Shown here: positions 12,101-27,100 of the stretch, piece after piece
How positions within the stretch are numbered: position 1 is the stretch's first letter
How the letters are laid out: the number at the start of each line of letters is the position of its first letter
Assembly (NCBI GenBank): GCA_022818135.1
Contig: JAFMSR010000009.1
Coordinates: 21,268,115 to 21,332,114, forward strand
Length of the DNA stretch: 64,000 nt
Direction: 5' to 3'
DNA from: Saxidomus purpurata
Taxonomy: Eukaryota; Mollusca; Bivalvia; Venerida; Veneridae
The notes under the pieces: model-generated
Seen by the model: only the letters and a program-made list of their open reading frames with translations
The model's database searches: none
What the model was told of the DNA's origin: nothing
Made by a program: the position numbers and the translations under genes

Positions 12101-15100
12101 GGGGTCAATTTTGACCCGGGGGTCATAATTTGAACAATCTTGGTAGAGGTCCACTAGACAATGCTACATGCCAAATATCTAAGCTCTAGGCCTTGTGGTT
12201 TCAGAGAAGAAGAGTTTTACAGTTTTTCCTATTTGTTGCCCTAGCAACCAGAGTTCTGCATGGAATGGAATTCTTTGAACAATTTTGGTAGAGCTTCATG
12301 CAAGGAACATTCCTGCATAGTTTTATCAACATTGGCTTAGAGGTTTCAGAGGAGATGTCATTTGAATCAAAATGTTGACTGACGACGGACGACGGACAAT
12401 CATCGATCAGAAAAGCTCACCCTGGCATAGCCAGGTGAGCCAAAAAACGTAAAAAAAGTATATGTTTAAAGTCTTTTGAAAAGATAACTCAGAACTTATG
12501 TCATTCAACTCTCTGTCTATATTGTATAATTTAAAGATAATGGATATTTTCTTTTCGATAAAAATTTGTGTGCGTATAGGAGATTAAATATGTACAGAAT
12601 AGTTTTTTTCATAGATTGTCACAATTCATTAAAACTTGATTATATCATCAAAGGCACTGTATTTAATGAAATATGTTAACTTGACAATTTCTAACAGATA
12701 ATGAAGAATAAAAACACAATAATTTAGGAAGTTTATGTTACCTGTATATACATGCTTATGCTTTTTCCTATCGTTACAACACGAAAGATATTAACATAGT
12801 CACAAAAAAGAACACATTTTAAATGGAAAAGATGTTTCAGCATTTCGTTACTGGCGATACATAGGCTACTATCTTATATTTTGTGATAGTTGTCCGTTAC
12901 TTAAAAAGTTCCCTGTATAAAAAAAACTTACACAAAATTGTTCAGTAATTAGACTGCTGACTTGCAAGCTAGGTGACGGGAAACAGTATAATGTTGACCA
13001 AACGTAAGTTGGCCATCTAAAAAGTAATGGGTATCAAAATTAAATGACAAAACTAGACAACAACATAAAAGTACAACCAGAGCTTTGCAAAGTTAACAAT
13101 GAGGAGGTAATGCGCTTAGTAATAATTACCATGCCAAACTTCATGTGAAACGACTTCATAACTTCATCAAACATCTCTATATCCTGTAGAAAGGAGGAAA
13201 ATGCCCTTTATTATTAAGCATCAGTTATCATTATAACCCAGTAGATAACAGGTCCTTGTAACTAGAATCCAGCGACAAAATACAAATATAACAAGAGCTG
13301 TCCCTCAAAAGTGACGAATGCCCCCGAAAGAGGTGCCTCACAGTCTGTGTCCTCTCCATGTGCTCAATAAATGTGCTATGTAATTTTAAAATCCTTCCAT
13401 GCATGACAGAGTAACCATGAATACAGTTTTCCATTACTTTAAACACTAAGTGTGACCTTGACCTTTGAGCTAGGGACTTGGGTCTTGCACGCGACACATC
13501 CGCTTGATGTGCTAGACATTTGTGCCAAGCTATTTTAAAATCCTTCAAAGCACGATAAAGTTATAGTCCGGACACAAATGTATGCATATAAACATTATTC
13601 CATTACCTATAAACTCTAAGTGTGACCTTGACCTTTGTGGTAGGGATGTGGGTCTTGCACGCGACATGTCATCTTGATGTGCTAGACATATGCCAAATTA
13701 TTTTAAAATCCTTCAATGCATGACAAAGTTACAGTCCGGACACGAATGTGTGCATATATGCATATATAGAGGAATCCATTTCCTTCAAACTCTAAGTGTG
13801 ACCTTGACCTTTGAGCTAGGGACAGGGGGCTTGCACGCGACACGTCGTCTTGATGTGCTAGACATTTGTGCCAAGTTATTTTAAAATCCTTCAATGCATG
13901 ACAAAGTTACAGTCCGGACACGAATGTGTGCATATATGCATATATATAGGAATCCATTACCTTAAAACTCTAAGTATGACCTTGACTTTTGAGCTAGGGA
14001 CGTGGGTCTTACACGCGACACGTCGTCTGGATGTGCTAGACATTTGTGCCAAGTTATTTTAAAATCCTTCAATGCATGACAAAGTTACAGTCCGGACACG
14101 AATGTGTGCGTATAAAGAGGATTCCGTAACCTTCATACTCCAAGTGTGACCTTGACCTTTGAGGTAGGGATGTGAGTCTTGTACGCGACACGTCGTATTG
14201 ATGTGCTACACATGTGTGCCAAGTTATTTTAAAATCCTTCAATGCATGACAGAGTTACAGTCTGGACACGAATTTGTAAGTGGGGACGCACAGACGGACG
14301 GACGGACAGACGGACGGACAGACAGACGGACAGATGGACGGACAGACGGACGGTGCGATTTTAATATGCCACCCTTCGGGGGCATAAAAAGAAGATTACA
14401 TTTCTGCCGGCTAAGCATGGGACGGAAAATTCTCGTTTAATTTTGAAATGCTGCTGATATTCATGTGCTAAAATTATTAACTGTAAGATCGATTAAATGC
14501 ATACGTGAACAATCTAACGAAACACAATGTTTAGACTTATATTGCGTTTACTTCATCCTCTTAAGCTACAATGTATTTGATATCAATTTTAATGCCTTCC
14601 TTGTAGCTATCCGAACACACCCTCTGCAGCATTGAAGAACAGTTAAACTATAAAGGAGTCTCTACTCATCACACTCTTTTAATATGATTAAACTAGTATG
14701 AATAATTTCATATTACCTCAAGCTGTATTTGTTGTCTGTTTAGACAGCTCTGCAGCTCTATTTCTCTGTTAACCACTAGTTCTAGCATAATGGCCATCTG
14801 AGTTGCTTCCGCCGCATCCTGAAGAACATAATTATTATAACGGTAGGAAAATGTTACACTGTCAATTTAATGGTTCCTCTTTGAATAATACAATTCATTT
14901 ATACAAAAAAAAAAAAAAAAAAAAATTATACATCATATCGCATTCTAAAGCAATGGTCGGCAGAAAACTTAAAATTCGTTTTGTTTTAATACCGACTTGT
15001 AATAATTAGTAACAATGAGTACAATAAAATCTGTTCGTACTGGAATAATGTACTGCATATGTAATTGATAATAAGCTCATCAAAGTCATTTGTTTCGATT

Positions 15101-18100
15101 TAGACAATATGATGCAATACAATGTCATGATAAAAAATATCAGACATTACAAAGTGAATAAGCAAATTCATTACTTCTACTTTCAGACATCAAGATTTCT
15201 TAAGTTTCTATATAGAATAATTATTTAAAGGGGAAGGCAAGTCAAAAAATAATTCGACTTTAAATTGAAGAACTTGTTAAGAGAAACACACTGTTGAAAG
15301 AATTTCTAAAATCGGAGTATTGAATATGAAGATATATGAAGATTGAAAATTTCCAAAATGCAGAATCATGGAGGCAGCCATTTTGAATTTTGTAATGTAA
15401 TAGTGCTGCAATTAAATATTCATGCAGGTACTGCTGCTTACTTTAAAACAACAGCTTTAAAACTACATTAAAACATGGTAACCTACATGACAATTAATGA
15501 ATTTTATCATTTTCATATATGAAACAATAATAAAACAATGAGTATATTGGGTTCAAATTAAAGTTTCGAAAAAGGGGCGTGTCTTATAGTGTGTTTCATT
15601 TGCTTATTTTTGCATATCAACTAGATTTTAGATTTCTTACAACTCTGCTAATTTTTATCCTATTAAATTTTTTTTCAACAGTGTGTTCGTATTACCAATC
15701 TCTTCAATCTACTGCTGAATTATATTCTGACTTGCGTTGCCCTTTTAGGGCCTCATTTCTGCAAAAATCCAGTTTCTAAATTTTACGTTGTTAAATAACA
15801 CAAAGATGATTATTTGCGTCAAACAAAATCAAATTCTGACAAGTTTTTTCAGGAAAAAGAATCCTTTTCAAAATTTCACAACCCACTGATGCCTCATCTC
15901 TGAGGGTAATTCATTTTTCTGCATCTTACAGTGATACAAAAACTCAGTTGTTGTAAGATAAATTAAATCAGTACTATCAGTTTCAGAAAACAAAAATTTC
16001 CAAACTAAGTTTCTAAATAAAAAATTTAAGAAAAGCGCTACACTCACTAAAGGGGCAAAATCAGGACGTGTAAAAGATGGATATTAGAAAGAGTGATCAT
16101 TAAATTATTTGAGACAATTACAATTTATTTGAGACAATTACAATTTAATTTTGATAACTGGTTTCCGAGAAATAGAATTATAATGTTTTTATATTGAATA
16201 TAGAATAAAATAACAATTAAAGGGCAATAACTCTGAAGATACTAATCCAATCTTGACAAAAGTGTGTGCATCGCGGCATTATGCTATTGTAACTTGTTTT
16301 AGGATTCATGAAATTATATTCATTGGTTCTTGAGTAATGACTCCGGACGGACGGACGGACGGACGGACGGACGGACGGACGGACTCATCAGACGGACTTT
16401 ATGATGTTATCCCTTTGATCTTTCTTTGATATTTTCTAACCCCACAATACAATTATTTAACCCCACAATACCATTTTAACCCCCCTAATGACGGAATGAA
16501 CTGAAACAACTTCATAATTCTAAGTTGCACTCAAACACTAATCCCCTAATGTCTACTGGGCATGTACGGACTGATGGACAGACGAACACGCCAAAACAAT
16601 ATCCCTCCGCCTATGGCGGGGGATAATAATTATCAATATAATGATACAAATATACCTTTACATATGTGAGTAGACTGCTGTTGTTTTTCTCAACTATGGC
16701 CTTAAGCACATAGTTTTTCATATCTGCGTACATTTCGCCACAGGCTGTATACATGTCAACTGTATGTGCCACCTACAGGTACATGAAACTTTAAATAAAG
16801 CATTTACTTTCTAATTCAATTGCTTTAAAATTTCATTTCTTCTTATCAGATGTCTTCACCAGTTTCTTCAGTTTTAAAGATTCATACATAAAAATAGCTA
16901 CAATTTTGACAAAACTATGTTACGATTGCAACAATCGAGAAAAAGAATAGCTTTTTTATACATGTAGCTATATTTTGAATGTCTCTGTATAGCATTATAC
17001 TTTAATTCAGAATTTAGTTATATGCGTGTCAAGAGTGCTCATGATACCTGTCAGTGGTTTATTGACATTAATTATGCCCATTTACCAAATTAATTAACGC
17101 ACAGAGAGCTAATTATCAAAGCATCACTGCAGCAAAAAAGTGAAATAAAATATTGCGTGTTTACAGTGGTTAACAGAACATCAGTGCCTTATGACATGCA
17201 TGATCTACATACTTTTATTATAATGGATAAAGAGATCTGAAAAAGATAAAAATTTTGTTTAAGTTTGAATATTTTTCCAAAATGTAATATATCCAGTAGT
17301 ATATATAGTGTTCAAAAGATTATTTCTCAACTGATCTTGTGACATTTCACAAGCCATATAACCTAGACATGGCCTATTTTCTCTCACGATGTTTAGTACA
17401 AGGTTTTCCGCCTATTTTTATTAGATCTGACATATTTCAACAAAGGTAATCTAGCTTCGAATTTGAATAAAATAACACCAAAACAAACATTCATACTGCA
17501 AGGCTTAGTGTGCGGAATTTAAAGTTTTTAAACTAATGACTTTATCCTTTTTTCATTTGACCTGCTGACCTAGTATTTCAACCTCTCGAATCGCATTTTA
17601 AACTAGACCTAAAGATTAATGTAATAATTATAAAACAGTGTCTGAACTCAATCGCTTTTTGTTAATGCAAATAGTATAACCAATTTGCATTATGTCTATG
17701 TTTAAAACATGTTTTTGACCTGACGAAATCAAATTTAATATACATGAACGTATACTTGACTTTGACTGAGATAATCAATACAAAGGCTCTACTCTGACTT
17801 TGTTTGATCAGCTTGTTCATGTTCTTCTGACCTCATGGGATTGCTTCGAGCTCGACCAAGAGATCAGATCATAAGCAGAACATGTCAAGTACACAAGCAC
17901 GTATGACTAACCTTTGAGAAATCGTGATAAAAATATCCCTCTTTCAGAACATCGTGCCTTCTAACGGCAAAAGAACAAGGAATTAAAAAAGCAAATTGCA
18001 GTCATAGTGCTTGTATCAGACACAAGTAAAATTATACAAGCGCTTTTTATGCCGATATAATAATATTATATAGGTTTAAGTTTCGAATGTGAATTTAAAC

Positions 18101-21100
18101 AGCCTTACATGCATTTATTTTGAAAAAAAGTTTATTAACATCGAGATAGAATTACCTATTTGCAGGTATAAATGTGCTGCTCTATATTTCAAAATCTTAA
18201 AATGACACTGATTAACGTACCTCCGGATGTGACACGGTGTGCCACCAAAACTTCAAAAGTAACAACAAAATATGTTTGTATGATATTTGCTTATTTGTTT
18301 TACATATAACACTGAACAACATTGTGTTTTCAAAAGTGCTGTTGCTCTACTTGATATCAATGATAACGTACAAAAGTGTTCTTTGGAGTAGCCAGAGTTT
18401 TATGTTTTATGGCCGAAATCATGTTTTTCTAGGTTATTTTAAATATGGAATACCTTAATCACAAGACAACAATTCCAAGCTCACCTTTTCTTCCATTTTA
18501 ATCCAGCTGATGCAGTGCTCGTTACTTTTGCACGCAGCTATTAGTGCATCTGAGCCGAACTCTTGAGATAAGTATCGCAACATAAACTTCCTGTAAGGTA
18601 TGGTGAAAGAAACATAACTTACCATGTGCAAAAATTGTGGCTGACAAAGATACATAGATAATGCGTAATTATGCTTTAACATGTACCTTAAAAACACGCA
18701 TTTCATGCGTTTCACATGTTCTTGCTGGACATTTTATTATATCAGCTCATGAGAATACGAATCATAATCATATGTAACATATGTTAAACAATTATTTGCT
18801 CATAATGACTCATTAAAACAACTGATCACATTCAACTGTTTAAAATCAACAGTAAAATATTATATACATATATTTATAGCTTTCTTCACCGAGAAAATTC
18901 AATTTAAGTGAAAGAGAGCAACATTTTCACAAAATAGTTCAGTTACATGTAATAGTTTAGGCAGAAATACCCATTATAGTCAGCATCAACTATGACAAAC
19001 TCAACAAATTAACACTACCATGGGTAAATTCTTCCCTCGCATAATGTTTGGGCCATTCGTAGCATGTTTTCAATGTTGCTTTCCAACGTATGTCTGACCA
19101 ACATGTTTATGTAACTTGCACACATTGATAAGGCTATCCTTGCCGTTGCAGTGCCATATATTTGGTCAACAACGGAATCTTTACTTTCAAGAAGGTTTGG
19201 TGCAGTCGTCAAAAATTCTTTAACTTTCCTCATATTCACTCCCTCATACAAACTTCCCTGAAGAAAGTCAAACGTTCGAGTGTAAACGTATATTACGTTT
19301 ATTTCGGAAACTTAATGACATACATAACTCAAGTTTAAGACTAAAGAAAAGTACATTTGGAGAATCGCGTCAAAGTCAGGAGAATGTAGAGTATACAGAA
19401 AAGCAACTGCTTTTGGAGGTTTTAGATGCTAAACTATACATATCAGTATAATATATTATACTAATGTTGAAACTGTTTGTTTTCATGGAAACGTGAGCAA
19501 ATGAATGTTTAGGTTAAGGTATCTTAATTCTGAGAACTTGACTGGGTAGTAGTTGTAGGCCAGACACGCTATTGCATTAAGGAAAGTAGTCAAAGAAATT
19601 AGTAACCTACACACAAAGCACAAATTAACACGAAACCAAAAAATAAACATGAAAGGTAGTAATAGTCGTATTAAAGTTAGAAGTTACTCAAATAAAATTT
19701 ATGTCCTTACACGAAGACATAAACAAGAAGAATTTCTAAATGTTTCAAATAAATGCTGCTCTATGTTGAATTCAAATAGTAAAATACATTAAATATATGG
19801 TGCTATAAATGGTGATATCGCCATTACTAAGGAGACATAATTTTGCAATGCTTTTACAAGTTTTGTAACCAAAGAGGAAAAAACTGTTTTGCTTGTATTA
19901 GCTGGTCAAAAATTCTACTTAAATCTGATGATGGTTTAAAACAAGTTAATTCATTAATTGAAATTTATTTGTTTGTTGAAAAATAATTTAGAAAACCTGT
20001 GATAATTTAATCCAATTTAGGATATAATTGACATGTAGTCTTGTCAAAGACTGCTTTTGACGAAGGTATGAAAGTGAGCGCTAGAAAAAAACCGTTACAG
20101 TTTATCAGACACCATGTTGGTTTCAGTAATAAAGGCTGTTGTTGATAGTGACAGCATGCAGGTCAGCATGCGAGATATTTGTAGTCAGACTTAGCATAGT
20201 TATAGGACAGTACGAATGTATATTGTGCATTACCAGAGGGCCATATCAAGAGTAAAATTGACGTCATACAGACTCCTCTCTTATATATCATTTTAATAAA
20301 TAATAATACGGAACGTAGTATATTCAGCTTAAGGCCGATCTACGTCAGTTTGTGTTCGGTTTGCGGTTGGATGTTCACTGCATTTCGTGTATTGTGATCA
20401 ACTGAATGATAATTTCATGGATTGTCGCACAGAGGTTAAACATTAGATGTTGCGTTTTTATCTTGATATTGTAAGCTTTGCCTTAGTTATAGAAAAAATC
20501 AAGTTTATTTTGTCTCATCCCTCGTGTGTATTCATCTTTTATATTATGTACTGTAATTGTTTGCTTTCTTCCGGTCTCAAACTTACATAATCAATCAGTT
20601 ACATGTTCAACATATTTCATCACTTACATCAGCCCCTTACATGTTTATTCATTTAGAGAATTCAGGACTGTCAGAATCATATTTAAATGTTAATTACGTA
20701 TATATACACTTGCAGTATTATTGCAGGAACTTGTGGTTATATAGCAAGTGATTTACAAAGAAAAAATCTTATCTATCTTGTATTGCAGACAGATGAATTG
20801 GTCATTATATCTGACTTGCATTTAGTACAACTGTGTTCAGTTTTAGTACAAACTGTGGCAGTTTAATTCATTAACACATAAACATTGTTTTTAATGACCA
20901 CAATAAACATATTTATTTTTTGTCATAATTTGAATTTAAAGTGACTTACTCAGCTGAGCATTGACTTATCTTGTGTTAAACTGGGGTAAGGAGTTTAGGA
21001 AAAGGAACTTAATAAGGAAATGAGAAATATTGTTTTAATTGTTAATTCTACGCTTGTAGAAATCCAACTCTATGAATATAGCCCCGACATTACAACGTAC

Positions 21101-24100
21101 ACAAATATACACATGTATTTATGAAGATATAAGTTAAACGGAAATCCAACCAGCTCCAGTAATTCCTGTTTTACAGCAAGCAGTCCTATTAAAGTCTTAC
21201 TAAAAAGTCAGCTTTTAAGATAAGCGATTACATTTACTTTAAGAAATAAATCGTGTAATGTTTGATTTATTTTTCTTGGAGCAGATTATACTATTACCAC
21301 TCTTTTAAATCTTATTTTACACTCTTATGAGTATTTTCACCCGACAAACTGATATCACTGTGCACTGGTAAACTTAAGTGAATAGATACTGTACCTCTAT
21401 GCTAAATATAATTGCAACAACCGCATCATTCCACAGCCCTGTTGTGTTTTGGTTGTCTCCTGGTGATTGAACATACTTTTCAAGATTTCTTCGAAATTCC
21501 GTCTCACTATTTATAAGCAAAAATGTTATATCACTCACAAAAAATATTCATACGTTTTTCACTATTACAAAATAGTATGTTCTACTGATTAAATAATTAA
21601 ATACAAATAACATTTTTCTGAAACTGTGATTTTTATGCATTGTATGACTTTTATTGTATCTTCTGAAAAATAGATGTTTCTGTTGCGTCCTCTGTTTCGA
21701 TATACATGTTAGAAAATGCCAGGCAGTTAATGCCGAAGCAAATATTGTCTATGTATGTTAATGATGTCGTTATAGTTATTTTATTCTTCTTTATTCCTGA
21801 AATCGGAACGGCGGCTGTAAACGATACTTACTCTGTACGCACAAGATGTTTGAAAAGAAAGGTCTTAAACATTTTATTTGAATCAACTCCAACATCGTCA
21901 TCAGTATCTTGTAATGCAAGTTCCTTATCTTCATCTACTTCACTTTTGAACGAATAAGACATAAGCCACTCAATGACTTCCGGTTCCGGTGCAGTTTTGT
22001 TTGAGAAACACAACTGGGAGACAATTTCCATGAACACTACATTACAGCGCTGGCGGTAACTATGAAGTCTGTCAGCTGCAAGACTAAATTGTACATTTTC
22101 AGTTCAGAGAATATCTAATAATGAAATGAAAATACGCTTACACAAAGTATGTCTGTAAGTTTCTAAGTTTATTAAGCTGGTTGTGTTTAGTTAAACGCTT
22201 TCTATATGTACATTTGTAAGTCTGTGAAAACAGCAGCCGTTATATTTAATAAAAGCTAATTTTAGAGGGAGAGGTTATGTGGAACTATCTGTGTTATACC
22301 TGAGGACACTATCATTAATTTGACATCGAAGCCAGCAGTGGTATCAAATTTGATAATCACAGTTATTGTATAAAAGCGTTTTAAGACTAAGATTATTTTA
22401 TTCTTTATTTTATCGCCTTCCTTTTACAATTTTTGGTGTTGGATATCGACTATCTTTCAAATGTTTATACGTGTGCAAGAGAGATTTGTATAGTTGAGAC
22501 ACAATTCTTATCTTCTTTCCTTTCCATATATCCATCACTACTGCCCTAAACTAGGGTTATTACGTGATTGAAATTTCAACACACGCACCACGTCACAAAA
22601 TATGGCTTACTCCAACAACTATATGATTATCCACGACAGCCGAGATATACACATTATGCGCATCATCTCGATATCGTGAATATTTGTCTAAAGTATTATG
22701 AAAATCCTTCTAAGGACTTAGGAGATATAGTCTCATGGCAGTTGACCCTTAATTGTGACCTTGACTTTAAGCTGGCACAGTTTGAAAATATGTTATGCAT
22801 GTCATATTTAATAATCTGAAAAGTTGACCTAATTTTCATGTGAATCTTATATATACAGTAGAATTCCGCTATTACGACCACCTTCCGTACTTTTGATAAA
22901 TGGTCTTAATAGCGGAATGGTCTCAATAGCAAGTTGACTTAATAAGACCCATCTGTCATTCATGACAATACTCTAGTGTCAGCCTAATCATACTTATCTT
23001 TTGCTTTCTGTACAGTAAATATTTATGATTATCAATAAACAAAATCAGAGAAAATAAATAAAAAAGACTTGCACATGCACGTAAATTGATCGATCAGAAA
23101 CGACTTCAAATGAGCGTGTTAAATTAATGATTTTTTTTATTTTTCATTCTTGTGCAGCAGAAGATATATTGATTTACTTGCGAAGTAATTGCCCGGGTGC
23201 AGATCATCATAATAACTGACTCGACTCAAATGTGTACATGTCGTGCAAATTATTCTGCAGTTTGGTCCGTAATTTCTCAAGTTAACAATCGGGATTGCTC
23301 TCTCAATTTATTAATCCTCAACTGTCATTTACATCCTTTTGTTATCCAATTAAGGTTTCATATGATAGATCAAAAAATTTTCACACCCTAGTACCTTACG
23401 TCTTGTAATTGACATAATCAACAAAGGGACACACATGTGTAGATAACTTCTGGAGGTGCGCGGCGGGATAAAATACAGTGGTAATGTCCGGAGGCGCTAG
23501 ACAGGGATAAATGCTGTGGTCTGTTCAGCGGATAATAAAACAGTGTAAATTGCTTATAAGTGACAGGATACGATGGTCGCTTTAGTGGAATAGTGGGGTG
23601 GTCGCTTTACTAGTACAAATGACCAATATAATATATAATAAAAACAGTTGGTTCTTTAACATAATGGTCGTAATAGCGATGTGGTCGTATTTTCGGCGTG
23701 GTCGTAATGTGGAATTCTACTGTAGTCTAATACCCATTTATCCAGAAGTTTGACCATGCTCTTCTCCATGAGGGTTACATCTCGACCCTCCTTCAAGAAG
23801 TTTAGGAAATATAGTCTCATTAAATCTGACACCTACGTGCGCCCTTGTCGTTGAGCTTCAGGGCTTGAAAACTGAGTCTGTGCATCTTTTTGATAAAATG
23901 AACATGTGTAAGATTCACTGAAATCATTCAATTGGTTAAAAAGATATGGACATGAAAAATAAATGACCCCTAAGTGTGACTTTTATATTGAGCTGACGGG
24001 GTTGCAACATGAGGTCTGCATGTCCTTTTGATGAGATAAAAATTTGACAAAACTTTCATGAAAATCCTTCAATAATGTATAGAAGATTCAAATCCATTGA

Positions 24101-27100
24101 CTCCTAAGCATGACACCAACCCGCCTAGCGGGGATGTGGCATTGATACTGCACGTTGTCTTGATGAGATGAAAATGTGACCAAACTTTCATGAAAATCAC
24201 GCCCGCCCACCCGACCGACCGACCGACAAGCTGATTCCTATACACCCAAAACCTTTGTTGCTGGGATAGAATTAACCAAGCACATTCTCCATGCGAGATT
24301 TGTAAGAATATGTTTAAATTCACTTTAAAAGTCTTTTTTTTTAAACTGATTTCTCACGACTGTTCACAAATTTTGAATCCGTATATTGAAATATCAATAC
24401 AATGTACATGCATGAGCGCTGCTGCTTTGCTGAGAAGATTATTCCTCTTTTATTTCATTTCTTGACTGCTATTATATAACGTGAAAGTAACTGATATAAG
24501 TCCAAATGTATTATGTTTAAATGTGTGCAGTCACAACTTGAAACGATATTGATACACTAGAACATTATACTGTACAATGGTAATTAAAGCAAAACATATT
24601 TGTATTCAAAACAGTTACATACCTGTTTATTTTCCGATTAACAAAAGAAAAATTTTCAAGATCCTCCTCTAAAGGCGTGTTGCACTTGTGACACGCGTGC
24701 TTTGATTTGTCCTGCACCATTTCAGCAAAACAGTTTCCACATATTTCGTGTTGGCACAGTAACACTTTACTTTCATTTATAAGTATTCTTCCACATTGTG
24801 TGCACTTTTCCGCATCCCTATTTTACAGAATAATAAATTGCTGGAAAGGTGAATGATAGAATCACGTAAACTGATTTTTTAATACACGGAATACAGTCGA
24901 ACACGAAATGCACACGCACCGCGAAGTTTTGTTTTGTTTTTGAAAATATTAAATAACAAAAATTGTGTGTGTGCCGCGGCATTATGATATTGTACATTTT
25001 TCAAGTTTCATGAAATTCTATCCATTGGTTCTTGAGTTATGACTCCGGTCGGACGGACAGACAGACGGACAACGCAAAACAATATCTCTTAGCCTTTGGC
25101 GGGGGGATAAAAATACTTCTAACTGAGCTATTAACGAAATAGATATTGTCATTTGGTCTCAACGATATAACAAGTATTATAAAAAGCTTGTTATGTTCAT
25201 ATTCAAAAAATAATAGCCGAAGATAAATAAAACAGATAACTGACGATGTTTAAAAAAGAACCCTTGAAAAAGAATTCCATCATATTTGTGTTTTGTTTCC
25301 TAATATGACCGCAACAGAATGAAATTTGTATTTGTGATATCTGGGACAAAGTTACCAAGAGATATACATGTAGAAAACTTCGAGAAATACCTGAAAATTT
25401 CGTCTTTAACCTTCTTGAAGCAAATTTGCAAAAACTTCTCAATCTTTTTAGGAGCATGTATACGCTTAAAATCACTGTCTTTAGATAGCAGCTGAAAGAA
25501 TTAACATAACACAATTTACTTGCTTTCTGACCTAATGCATTAATATTTCCTGCTGTTCACTGAACATATCAAATAGATTTCAGCACACCTGTTGTCACTG
25601 TTATATTTGTAGCACAAGTGTTTTAGCTGTGTATTTGAATGCAAAAGTGTAATAACAGCCTTAAGCCGGTGATTATTCTATAATAAGTTTTCATAAGTTC
25701 TAGCGTTTCCTGTCTGAAAATGCTAGGAAACAACAACAGACATATTAATTTAAGGGGTTTGTCATTGCTGTTGATTTTATTACATATAGGATAATATTAC
25801 AGAGGCGAAACAAATATAAGTCTACTTAATAAAGACTGTGTGATAAACTGTAGAAATACATTAAGATGTAGAAATAATAGATCGTTAGGGAAACCAAGCC
25901 GACGGGAACGTTTGTTCTACGATCGAGCCTAATCATATCTAATTTTTTCTTCTCTTCGTAATCTGTTTCTTTTTAATACAATTTACCTTTGTAGCTAGAT
26001 GGTTCAATTTTAAAGCCTTGAATGAACTACAGTACCGCCTGCGTTTAACTTCCGCGTTTTCGGGAAAATAACCGTTTTTCGTTCGTTTACCATGCGGTAA
26101 TCGTTTAACCGTGTAACCGTTAAACGAGAATTCCCTTCTGCGCATGCGTACCGTGAAACGTGAATTTACATTTGCGCATGCGCCGCGTGAAACGAGAAAA
26201 CGACATTACGCATGCGCATATATATTTTCCTCGCCATTTTAGGGCATAATCAGTAAAGCTTTCACCATTCGTTTACATTATTCTCAAGGCTTTACCGTCC
26301 AATAAATTCGGTCGAAATAGTGACCATCGTTTTGGAAATGTTCTAACTAAGAAAATGACTGGTCACACTATAGTACATTTGATTTAATAAAAAAATGTTT
26401 AAATTTCCAAATTTCGGAAATGTTTAATTTTTAAGTCAGTTTACACTTCATATCTACATTTTTGGTTTTATACACTGGAAGTATCATCAAAATCTTAAAT
26501 AAATTAAATGTTACAATTAAATAGATACTATCATGACCAGTTACGCTAGGCCTAAGGAAAGGGGTTGAGGAGCTGTACTGGTGATGGGCGGAAATTATTC
26601 ATTATGATGTAATAAAGAATGATAAAAACTAAAGTATAAGCAATAATATTGTGTCACACTTAACTAAATAACTTCAGCCAGTAATCACTTTATTGCCTCA
26701 TGCATTAGTCACTTACTCACTTAGCTTTAGCTGTAACTCACTGCAAATATTCCCTGTAACAAGGGATCCAGTATATAACATTCCTGATTTAACTGATAAT
26801 CTACAAACATTTGAATGCCAAATAAATTTGAAATCAAGTGAATGACCAGAACCATGCAAAGTATTTCTGCAATAAACTGGTACCTCTCATGGCTATCAAT
26901 GGGCCTAAAAGTAACGATAGCAAGTTGCTTATAGTTCTAAATTATTCTTCACTTTAATTAAGAAATAATAAATATCTCCCTGTATTTTATCGTTGAATAA
27001 AATATAGTCAGGACTTTGGTTGCGTAGTATGTTTCGCATCCAAACAACTTTCTTTGAAAACTATCCCAAACTTTATTTAACATGTAGTATAACTTCATTG

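Noticed and set aside
11301..14390. Possible CRISPR-like or satellite arrays
   Set aside because: Units are about 170 bp, diverged throughout and without spacers; the context is an animal intron.
13231..14440. Series of similar open frames (about 60-105 codons) suggesting a small gene family
   Set aside because: They follow the ~178-bp tandem units of a repeat, have no splice or domain support and shift frame between units.
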